DNA of 9,109 nucleotides, from positions 1-9,109 of the forward strand of contig JAPLWD010000076.1 of NCBI GenBank assembly GCA_026396775.1. Reading direction: 5' to 3'. The number at the start of each line of letters is the position of its first letter. Positions within the stretch are counted from its first letter, which is position 1. The notes beneath the pieces were generated by a model that made no database searches, was not told the origin of the DNA, and saw nothing but the letters and a program-made list of their open reading frames with translations. Position numbers and translations under genes: made by a program. This DNA is from Candidatus Gribaldobacteria bacterium (GTDB lineage: Bacteria; Patescibacteriota; Minisyncoccia; Minisyncoccales; CG1-02-41-26). Below are positions 1-5,647 of the stretch, piece after piece.

Positions 1-2
1 GT

Positions 3-95
3 GGGTATATTCACAAGGGCACATCCGCCCCCGATAAGTGCCCAGTGTGCAAAAAGCCCCAAGGCTGGTATCTGGGCTTGGGCGTGGTGAGGTAA
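3..95 (+). CDS. Rubrerythrin/rubredoxin-like protein, C-terminal fragment
   Basis: Only the last 30 codons are in the window, read in frame 3 and ending at TAA (93-95). The start lies upstream. The peptide begins GYIHKGTSAPDKCPVC, which matches the second half of the rubredoxin-like iron-binding knuckle at the C-terminus of rubrerythrins (CxxCGYxHxGxxAPxxCPxC). The second Cys pair (CPVC) is present. The first pair would fall just before position 1. In the family this site holds an Fe(SCys)4 centre that passes electrons to a diiron peroxidase domain, giving protection from peroxide and oxygen. That upstream domain cannot be seen, so a free-standing zinc-ribbon or rubredoxin-like protein is also possible. 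The tail after the knuckle (about 14 residues) is hydrophobic and unremarkable. Confidence 0.65.
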   Translation, partial: GYIHKGTSAPDKCPVCKKPQGWYLGLGVVR

Positions 96-114
96 TTGAT
101 CTAAAAGTATAAAT

Positions 115-903
115 ATGAGCAGATTATCAAAATGGAAATTGGTTTTTAAGGTATTACCTTACTTGTTGGTTATCGTTATTCTAAAATTTACTGTCCATTA
201 CTTGGGCTGGGAATTTTTGGGATTAGGGTCTTTATTTGCTGCCCTTGTTTCAGCTAACATTTTTTTAATGGGCTTTTTAATTTCAGCTGTGATGACGGAT
301 TATAAAGAGGCTGAAAAAATTCCAGGTGAATTGGCTTGTAGTATTGAATCAATAACTGACGAATGTTTTATTCTTTATCAGGGGAAGAAATCACCTGAAG
401 CTAAGGCTTGTTTAGAGTTTATCTTAAATTTTTTAGATTCAATCAACAAGTGGCTTTATAAAAAAGAAAGAACTAAGGAGTTATTAGCCGAAGTAGCTGG
501 CTTTAATGATTATTTTTTAAAGTTTGAGCCTCAAACCCAGGCTAATTTTATTGTTAGAATTAAGCAAGAACAAAATGTAATCAGAAAATTAATCCACAGA
601 ATTCATACGGTTCGGGAAACCTCTTTTGTTAGTACGGGCTATGCTATTGTGGAAATTATTACAGCTATTTTGGTTACGGGGTTGATTTTTATCAAAATTG
701 ATCCAATTAACAATTCTCTTCACGAGAGCATATTTTTTGTTTTTTTTGTTAGCTTTATTCTGATTTACATGATTTACTTTTTGAAAGATTTAGATAATCC
801 TTTTGGGTATTACAAAACAGATAATTTGGTGGAAGAGGTTTCTTTAAAGCCTTTAGTTGATGTTAAACAGAGAATTAGTGATAAGTTTAATCAACTAAGC
901 TAG
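115..903 (+). CDS. Four-helix membrane protein, bestrophin-like/DUF4239-like
   Basis: A 262-residue integral membrane protein. Hydrophobic segments lie near residues 13-30, 37-60, 172-194 and 203-223. The two pairs are separated by a long charged, helical, probably cytoplasmic region (61-170). Two transmembrane helices, a soluble helical bundle, two more helices, and then a DLDNPF motif (225-230) followed by a VSLKPL segment (242-247) resemble the bestrophin-like DUF4239 group. That assignment rests on remembered pattern and topology, not a search. If correct, an ion channel or related role would be inferred, but no substrate can be named. The ATG at 115 has no Shine-Dalgarno site. The stop lies 5 bp before the ABC ATPase start, so the gene is probably cotranscribed with the exporter and could be an accessory to it. 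Confidence 0.6.
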   Translation: MSRLSKWKLVFKVLPYLLVIVILKFTVHYLGWEFLGLGSLFAALVSANIFLMGFLISAVMTDYKEAEKIPGELACSIESITDECFILYQGKKSPEAKACLEFILNFLDSINKWLYKKERTKELLAEVAGFNDYFLKFEPQTQANFIVRIKQEQNVIRKLIHRIHTVRETSFVSTGYAIVEIITAILVTGLIFIKIDPINNSLHESIFFVFFVSFILIYMIYFLKDLDNPFGYYKTDNLVEEVSLKPLVDVKQRISDKFNQLS

Positions 904-908
904 AACTC

Positions 909-1700
909 ATGAAAATTATTGAAGTTAAAAATTTAACTAAGAAGTTTAAGGATTTAATAGCGGTGGATAATATTTCTTTTGAAGTAGAAAAGGGAGAGAT
1001 TTTTGCTTTTTTAGGCCCTAATGGGGCGGGTAAAAGCACCACCATTAAAATGCTAACAACTTTACTTCAGCCAACTAGTGGCAGTATTGTTTTAAATAAT
1101 TATGATCCATTGCGTAATCCAGACGAAGTAAGACACTCGTTTGGCATTGTTTTTCAAGACCCTAGCTTGGATGATGAGTTAACGGCTTATGAGAATATGG
1201 ATTTCCACGGAATTCTATATGATGTGCCCAAAAAAGTTCGAAAGGATAGGATTGAACACCTTTTGAAATTGGTAGAGTTGTGGGATCGCCGGAAAAGTTT
1301 AGTGAAAGAGTTTTCGGGTGGGATGAAAAGACGATTAGAAATTGCCAGGGGGCTATTACACCACCCCAAAGTTATTTTTTTAGACGAGCCGACTCTGGGG
1401 CTTGATCCACAAACCCGCAATTCAACTTGGAATTACCTTTTAGAGTTAAACAAAGAAGAGGGTACCACGATTTTTTTCACCACGCATTATATGGAAGAAG
1501 CCGAAAGGGTGGCTCAACGGGTGGCGATTATTGATCACGGCCGGATTATTGCCACGGGAACTTCCGAAGAGTTAAAAGCCAGTAGCCATTCCAATTCTTT
1601 AGAAGAAGCCTTTTTGGCTTTAACGGGCAAGGGGATTAGAGAAGAAGAAGGAACAAATTTAGACAGGATGCGTCAAAGAAGAAAATTATTTAGACATTAA
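909..1700 (+). CDS. ABC transporter ATP-binding protein, DrrA-type
   Basis: A 263-residue nucleotide-binding subunit of an ABC-2 exporter that hydrolyses ATP to drive the permease encoded next. All catalytic motifs are intact: Walker A GPNGAGKST (36-44), Q-loop Gln83, signature SGGMKRR (136-142), Walker B VIFLDE with catalytic Glu160, D-loop GLDP (164-167) and switch His193. After the ATPase core, a SLEEAFLALTG segment matches the C-terminal motif of daunorubicin-resistance-type (DrrA) and related ABC-2 ATPases. It is followed by a basic tail ending RMRQRRKLFRH. Substrates in this family include drugs, lipids and polysaccharides, and none can be chosen here. The ATG at 909 follows the previous stop by 5 bp and has no clear Shine-Dalgarno site. 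The permease begins 7 bp after the stop. Confidence 0.93.
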   Translation: MKIIEVKNLTKKFKDLIAVDNISFEVEKGEIFAFLGPNGAGKSTTIKMLTTLLQPTSGSIVLNNYDPLRNPDEVRHSFGIVFQDPSLDDELTAYENMDFHGILYDVPKKVRKDRIEHLLKLVELWDRRKSLVKEFSGGMKRRLEIARGLLHHPKVIFLDEPTLGLDPQTRNSTWNYLLELNKEEGTTIFFTTHYMEEAERVAQRVAIIDHGRIIATGTSEELKASSHSNSLEEAFLALTGKGIREEEGTNLDRMRQRRKLFRH

Positions 1701-1707
1701 ATGTTTT

Positions 1708-2454
1708 ATGAAAACGATTTATATTTTGTGGTTGCGACAATTAAAAAGATACTTTCGTTCTAAATCGAGAATTATTGGCTCTTTGGCTCAGCCTTTGCTT
1801 TTTTTAGTATCTTTGGGATATGGGTTTGGCCCAGTTTTTCAAAAAGCAGGGCAGGGTAACTATATTGATTTTTTAGCGCCTGGGATTATTGGGATGAGCA
1901 TTATCTTTTCTTCTATTTTTTCAGGGATGGAAATTATTTGGGACAGACAATTTGGGTTTTTAAAAGAAACCTTGGTGGCTCCAGTTTCTAGATTAAGCAT
2001 TATGATTGGGCGAACTTTGGGGGGAACCACCGTGGCTTTAATGCAAGGTGTTATAGTTTTTTTAATTGCGATGGTGGCAGGTTTTCACCCATATAATTTT
2101 GCCCTTTTACCTTTGGCTATTTTAGTAATGTTGTTGGTAGCTTTTTTATTTACGGCTCTAGGAACAATGATTGCTTCATTACTATCTGATATGCAGGGCT
2201 TTCAGTTAATAATGAACTTTTTAATTATGCCTCTATTCTTTTTGTCGGGGGCTTTGTTTCCCTTACAGGGTTTGCCCAAAGCTATTACTACAATTGCCAG
2301 CCTTGACCCTTTATCATATGGAGTAGACGCTTTTCGAACCCTCTTAACTGGCGTAACTCACTTTGGCTTGGGTTTGGATATTTTAGTTTTATCGGGAGTA
2401 ACTTTGTTATTTTTAGTTTTGGGCAGTTATTTTTTCTCAAAAATTCAAATTTAA
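1708..2454 (+). CDS. ABC-2 type transporter permease
   Basis: A 248-residue membrane subunit that pairs with the ATPase upstream. About six hydrophobic segments can be read (roughly 24-41, 56-75, 104-124, 130-155, 166-186 and 224-245), preceded by a basic cytoplasmic N-terminus (WLRQLKRYFRSKSR) that is typical of the coupling region. The segment around residues 160-210, with a LSGALFPLQGLP motif and then LDPLSYGVDAFR, is the conserved ABC-2 (DrrB/NodJ) signature. Length is normal for the family (about 250). The start at 1708 is chosen because another ATG at 1701 is in a different frame. No Shine-Dalgarno site is visible. Together with the ATPase it forms a two-component exporter of unknown substrate. 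Confidence 0.92.
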   Translation: MKTIYILWLRQLKRYFRSKSRIIGSLAQPLLFLVSLGYGFGPVFQKAGQGNYIDFLAPGIIGMSIIFSSIFSGMEIIWDRQFGFLKETLVAPVSRLSIMIGRTLGGTTVALMQGVIVFLIAMVAGFHPYNFALLPLAILVMLLVAFLFTALGTMIASLLSDMQGFQLIMNFLIMPLFFLSGALFPLQGLPKAITTIASLDPLSYGVDAFRTLLTGVTHFGLGLDILVLSGVTLLFLVLGSYFFSKIQI

Positions 2455-2457
2455 ATT

Positions 2458-3232
2458 ATGAGCCAATTTAATTTAACAGTTCTGGGGTGTGGGGCAGCCA
2501 TCCCCACCAAGGAAACTAACCCAGCTGGTTTTTTAGTGCAAGCCGGTGATCAAAAGATTTTATTGGATGCTGGTTTTGGCATTTTACGCCGTATGACTGA
2601 TTTTGGTTTTGATTTTGAGTTTTGATTTTGAAGAGATTGATAAGGTTTTTATTTCGCATTTTCACGCCGATCATAGTTGTGATGCCTTTAGCTTAATTTT
2701 TAGTCGTAACTGTAACTATACTCCTTACAAAAAGAAGCTTAAAAAAGTTTTGATGATGGGGCCTAAAAATACTGAGAAGAACTTTAAGACTTGGCGCAAG
2801 ATTTTTTGGCCAGAACCCCATGAATCTTACCCGGTAGACTTTAGAGAAGGAGTGGGAGAAGTAAGGCTAGGTTCTATTAAGGTTGAAACATTTTTAATTA
2901 AGCATTTGCCGTGGCTTCAATCTTTGGGGATTATTGTTAAATTTGGCGGTAAAAAATTAGTTTATACAGGTGATCTTGGCTCGGATAATAAGCTAGAGGA
3001 TTTGGTTGAAAAATGCCAAGGCGCTGATTTGTTAGTCATTGAGGCTTCGGTGGCCAAACCTCAATCTAATCATTTTACTCTGCAACAAGTCAAAGAATTA
3101 GCCGAAAAAGCTTTAGCGAAAAAAGTTTTAATAGTGCATATTCCCTCGCCCGTTATTAAAATCACTGAAGATTTTTGTCGCAAAGAACCAAAGTTTATTT
3201 TAGCTCACGATGGTTTGAGAGTAGAGATTTAG
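2458..3232 (+). CDS. RNase Z-like MBL-fold metallohydrolase, frame disrupted
   Basis: Two frames together encode one metallo-beta-lactamase-fold protein. Frame 1 starts at ATG 2458, three bases after the permease stop. It gives 55 residues containing LGCGAAIPT and LLDAGFGILRR, the usual N-terminal strands of RNase Z/ElaC-type enzymes, and then meets TGA at 2623-2625. The frame +1 to it continues from 2624 with DFEEIDKVFISHFHADH. In joined numbering the zinc ligands are the HFHADH motif (67-72), His149, Asp172 (TGDLG), His205 (NHFT) and probably His227. The joined product is about 257 residues, shorter than standard tRNase Z (about 300) and without an obvious exosite arm. Family members process tRNA 3' ends or hydrolyse small phosphodiesters, and the substrate is uncertain. 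The catalytic part alone could start at ATG 2603, but it would lack the first strands. An indel, pseudogene or +1 recoding could each explain the break. Confidence 0.75.
2599..2635 (+). repeat. Degenerate 12/13-nt tandem repeat at the frame break
   Basis: Three consecutive units are GATTTTGGTTTT (2599-2610), GATTTTGAGTTTT (2611-2623) and GATTTTGAAGAG (2624-2635). The second differs from the first by one inserted A, so the repeat adds 13 nt and shifts the reading frame of the MBL gene. Removing the middle unit restores an uninterrupted frame reading RRMTDFGFDFEEIDKVF, which has the spacing expected between the DAG and HxHxDH motifs of this family. Confidence 0.7.
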
Positions 3233-3238
3233 TATAAT
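3233..3238 (+). promoter_or_regulatory. Possible -10 element before the MscS-like gene
   Basis: A perfect TATAAT lies directly after the stop of the MBL gene and about 21 bp before the ATG at 3260, which would give a short leader. No good -35 hexamer is present at 16-18 bp, so this is only a candidate. It would start a new unit with the channel and phosphoesterase genes. Confidence 0.3.
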
Positions 3239-3259
3239 TAAGTTGTAATTTTTAAATTT

Positions 3260-3838
3260 ATGGATTTTAGCAATTTTGCTTATTTTGAACAGATTATTCA
3301 ATGGCTTTTAACTCACGGGGTTAGGATTATTTTAATTTTAGTGGGAGCTTTTTTAGTTAATCGGCTAGTTAAATCAATTGTTGGCAAGTTAGATCAGCAT
3401 TGGGTGGATAACGCTTTTAGTTTGGGTAAAATTTCTCCGGAAATTGAAGCTAAAAGGGTAGCCACTATTCGAAAAGCTTTTACCTCGGTGACTCAAACTA
3501 TTTTGTGGGCTTTGGCAATTTTGACTATTTTGCCTGAATTAGGCGTTAGTATTAGCCCATTATTAACTGGGTTAGGAATTGGAGGCTTGATTATGGGTAT
3601 CGGCTCCAGAAATGTGGTGCAAGATTATTGGTCGGGGTTGTTTATTTTAATGGAGGATCATTTTCGAGTAGGTGAAAAAGTTAAAATTGCTGATTTGGAA
3701 GGCACAGTTAAAAATTTTAATTTAAGACGAACAATTTTAAAAGATAGCAAGGGTTATTTTAGTTATATCCCCAATAGCCAAATTACTAAGGTAACTAATT
3801 TTTCGCGTAAAATAACTAAAGAGTCTGAAGATAAATAA
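3260..3838 (+). CDS. Short MscS-family mechanosensitive channel
   Basis: A 192-residue MscS-like protein of the inner membrane. Hydrophobic helices lie near 17-38 and 68-90, followed by the pore-lining TM3 region with the Gly-rich stretch LLTGLGIGGLIMGIG (101-115). Then comes the signature QDYWSGLFILMEDHFRVGEKV (from 121) leading into the beta domain, with an EGTV motif at 147-150 and IPNSQITKVTNFSR at 170-183. In the family these channels open under membrane tension and release solutes during osmotic downshock. E. coli MscS is 286 residues. Here the protein ends just after the beta domain, so the C-terminal alpha-beta cage is missing. No leftover coding sequence follows, since the next gene begins 5 bp later, so the short form looks genuine. 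No Shine-Dalgarno site is seen before the ATG. Confidence 0.9.
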   Translation: MDFSNFAYFEQIIQWLLTHGVRIILILVGAFLVNRLVKSIVGKLDQHWVDNAFSLGKISPEIEAKRVATIRKAFTSVTQTILWALAILTILPELGVSISPLLTGLGIGGLIMGIGSRNVVQDYWSGLFILMEDHFRVGEKVKIADLEGTVKNFNLRRTILKDSKGYFSYIPNSQITKVTNFSRKITKESEDK

Positions 3839-3843
3839 CTAAG

Positions 3844-4689
3844 GTGAAAAAAAGTACACAACTAAAGATTATGGCGGTGGGGGTACTTTTGGTGGCTGTT
3901 TTAGTTTACGGTTTTTTGGAAAATTATTGGCTTAAGGTCAACGCCTTTGATTTTTATGATTCGGATTTACCCAAAGCCTTTGTGAATAAAAAGATTGTTT
4001 TTATCTCGGATTTGCATTTAGGCTTTTATTTTTCCAACAAAAGAACGAACGAGCTAGTTACAAAAATTAATCAACTCAAACCAGATATTATTATTTTTGG
4101 TGGTGATTTTATTGACCGCAATGTAAAGTATACCGAACCTCGGTTTAATGGCTTAAAGAATTTAAAAGCGAGTTTAGGCAAGTTTGGGGTTTTAGGCAAC
4201 CATGATAATGTGATTGGGCCAGATCATATAAAAAGAGAGATGAAGGAGGCTGGGATTACTTTACTGGATAATCAAGCACAATGGGTTTTAGCAACTTCAA
4301 CCTCGTTGTCGGGAAGTACCACTTTAGAGCAAATTAAAATAGGCGGAGTGGGTGACTTGTGGACTGAATATCAAAATTTACAACCCACTCTGAATGGGGC
4401 AGGAAAAGAAGATTTTGTGATTGTGGTTTCGCACAACCCCGACTATGCTCCTATAGCCGATCAAACGGGGCTAGTAGATTTAACTTTGTCGGGGCATACT
4501 CACGCCGGGCAGATAACTTTTTTTGGTTTGTGGGGGATGGCACGCTCTTTGTACGGGCAAAAGTTTCGATATGGCATGGTGCCCCTAAATAATTCTTCGG
4601 TTTATATTACCAGTGGGGTAGGTTCTACAATACTCCCCGTTAGATTTTTCGCTCGCCCCGAAATAGCTGTAATTACTTTAAAGAAATAG
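3844..4689 (+). CDS. Membrane-anchored calcineurin-like phosphoesterase (YkuE/YaeI-like)
   Basis: A 281-residue metallophosphoesterase. An N-terminal hydrophobic helix (about residues 8-24) follows a short basic stretch, consistent with a signal anchor. All five metal-binding blocks are present: DLH (56-58), GGDFID (86-91), GNHD (118-121), SHNPD with His197, and GHTH (217-220). This set and the order after an N-terminal anchor resemble the YkuE/YaeI group, members of which cleave phosphodiester or pyrophosphate bonds in lipid-linked substrates. The precise substrate here is unknown. The start is a GTG at 3844, 5 bp after the channel gene stop, with only a weak purine stretch (aagg) overlapping it. 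The internal ATG at codon 10 would cut into the anchor. It is probably cotranscribed with the channel gene. Confidence 0.9.
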   Translation: MKKSTQLKIMAVGVLLVAVLVYGFLENYWLKVNAFDFYDSDLPKAFVNKKIVFISDLHLGFYFSNKRTNELVTKINQLKPDIIIFGGDFIDRNVKYTEPRFNGLKNLKASLGKFGVLGNHDNVIGPDHIKREMKEAGITLLDNQAQWVLATSTSLSGSTTLEQIKIGGVGDLWTEYQNLQPTLNGAGKEDFVIVVSHNPDYAPIADQTGLVDLTLSGHTHAGQITFFGLWGMARSLYGQKFRYGMVPLNNSSVYITSGVGSTILPVRFFARPEIAVITLKK

Positions 4690-4769
4690 AAAGTAAATGT
4701 CGTTGTAAAATAAGGATATGGAATTTCATTTAAAATAATAAAATAATTGTAGTTTTAGCAGTTTTATCG

Positions 4770-5540
4770 ATGGTTTTGGTGGGGGTTTCGATTTATCGAA
4801 ACTTAAACCAACCTGAGTCAAGCTCGGTTTTGCCAGTAGTGGCACCGATAGTTGTTAAGCAACCAGTTGTAAATAATCAACCAAGCACAAACGCAAATTG
4901 TTCGAAAGAGGGTGGCGGTGTAGCTGGCGTTGGAGATAATAGTATTTGTTGTGATAAAAGCATGGTATTAGTGGGTAGTAGCAAATATAATTATCCAGAC
5001 CAAAGTGGTAAATGTATTGCCTATAATGGCACGGCTGATAGCCCAATGAGTTGCACTTACTGTGGCAACGGGGTTTGTGGCACAGGTGAAAACAAATGTA
5101 ACTGCCCGAAAGATTGTGTATTAAATTTGACATTAGATGTTTTGAGTAATGCTGAATATTATAGTAGTAGTATGCTTCCAGGGCAACGCATCAAATTAGT
5201 TAATGGAACATATCAACCAAAACCACCGATAGAAGGGACTATAAAACTTGAAACTACTTCTATTACTTACGGAGATTTAAATAACGATGGACAAGAGGAT
5301 GTTGTTGTTATTCTTGCAACCAGTGGCGGAGGCACAGGAGTATTTAGAGATATAGAAGCTGTGCTTAATCAAAATGGAAAGCCTTTTAATGTTGCGATGC
5401 AGGGTTTGGCAGATAGAACTACAATAAACTCTATAACAATTCAGTCGGGAGTGATTACTGTTGTTATGAGTCCTAAGGGCGATCCACGCAAGGTTGTAAA
5501 ATATAAGTTATCTGGAGATAAATTACAAGAAGTAAATTAA
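4770..5540 (+). CDS. Secreted/anchored Cys-rich protein with calcium-loop domain
   Basis: From ATG 4770 this encodes 256 residues. The first nine (MVLVGVSIY) are only the end of a hydrophobic helix. In-frame sequence back to 4734 adds NNKIIVVLAVLS, so the true signal or anchor probably begins upstream. A linker rich in Val, Pro, Asn and Ser follows. Next is a Cys-rich module with ten Cys (44, 60, 61, 82, 95, 98, 103, 110, 112, 116) that includes CGNGVCGTGENKCNCPKDC. This motif is common in exported proteins of candidate-phyla bacteria and some archaea and is probably disulfide-bonded. The C-terminal domain carries DLNNDGQED (169-177), an EF-hand/FG-GAP-like calcium loop, and ends in beta-rich sequence. 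It resembles a recurring secreted domain with the pattern YGDLNxDGxxD...GGGxGxF...AVLNxxGKP. Function is unknown. A terminator follows. Confidence 0.75.
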   Translation: MVLVGVSIYRNLNQPESSSVLPVVAPIVVKQPVVNNQPSTNANCSKEGGGVAGVGDNSICCDKSMVLVGSSKYNYPDQSGKCIAYNGTADSPMSCTYCGNGVCGTGENKCNCPKDCVLNLTLDVLSNAEYYSSSMLPGQRIKLVNGTYQPKPPIEGTIKLETTSITYGDLNNDGQEDVVVILATSGGGTGVFRDIEAVLNQNGKPFNVAMQGLADRTTINSITIQSGVITVVMSPKGDPRKVVKYKLSGDKLQEVN

Positions 5541-5555
5541 GGTTATTGTTTTGAA

Positions 5556-5604
5556 AAACGTCCTGTCTTACTAAAAAAGCTAAGATGGGGCGTTTCTTGT
5601 TTTG
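5556..5604 (+). terminator. Rho-independent terminator after the Cys-rich gene
   Basis: The arm AACGTCCTGTCTTA (5557-5570) pairs with TAAGATGGGGCGTT (5581-5594) over 14 bp, with three G-U wobbles and a 10-nt A-rich loop. It can be extended by one A-T pair. A T-rich tail TTTCTTGTTTT follows. It lies 15 bp after the TAA at 5538-5540 and separates that gene from dnaG. Confidence 0.75.
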
Positions 5605-5625
5605 GGGGGAGGGGTGTGATAGGAT
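5597..5625 (+). promoter_or_regulatory. Candidate dnaG promoter, extended -10 type
   Basis: TTGTTT (5597-5602) and TAGGAT (5620-5625) are separated by 17 bp, and a TGA triplet just before the -10 supplies the TGn extension. The hexamers are imperfect. The -35 would overlap the T-tract of the preceding terminator, a compact arrangement. Transcription would start near 5632, leaving a very short leader before ATG 5648. Confidence 0.33.
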
Positions 5626-5634
5626 TAGATAACC

Positions 5635-5640
5635 AAGAGG
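5635..5640 (+). promoter_or_regulatory. Shine-Dalgarno site of dnaG
   Basis: AAGAGG lies 7 nt before the ATG at 5648. It is the only well-placed Shine-Dalgarno-like site among the intact starts in the window, and it supports 5648 as the primase start. Confidence 0.6.
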
Positions 5641-5647
5641 CTATACT

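Noticed and set aside
1..90. Frame 1 open reading from position 1 to TGA at 88-90
   Set aside because: It has no recognisable motif, whereas frame 3 over the same bases gives a clear rubredoxin-like CPVC knuckle.
108..114. TATAAAT as a -10 box for the first membrane protein
   Set aside because: It abuts the ATG at 115, so transcription would start inside the gene, and no -35 is present.
2623..2637. UGA read as glycine (genetic code 25 of Gracilibacteria/SR1), suggested by TAA/TAG stops on all intact genes and by the UGA inside the MBL gene
   Set aside because: Reading through this UGA in the same frame meets further TGA codons and then TAA within a few codons, without reaching the HxHxDH frame. 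All other genes are intact with no internal UGA, so the standard code fits.
4855..5133. Reverse-strand 92-residue reading frame
   Set aside because: It is antisense to the Cys-rich module and its Cys/His/Tyr-rich composition is a by-product of that coding strand. Other reverse frames (1187-1420, 5761-6033, 7704-8066) are likewise shadows of well-supported genes.
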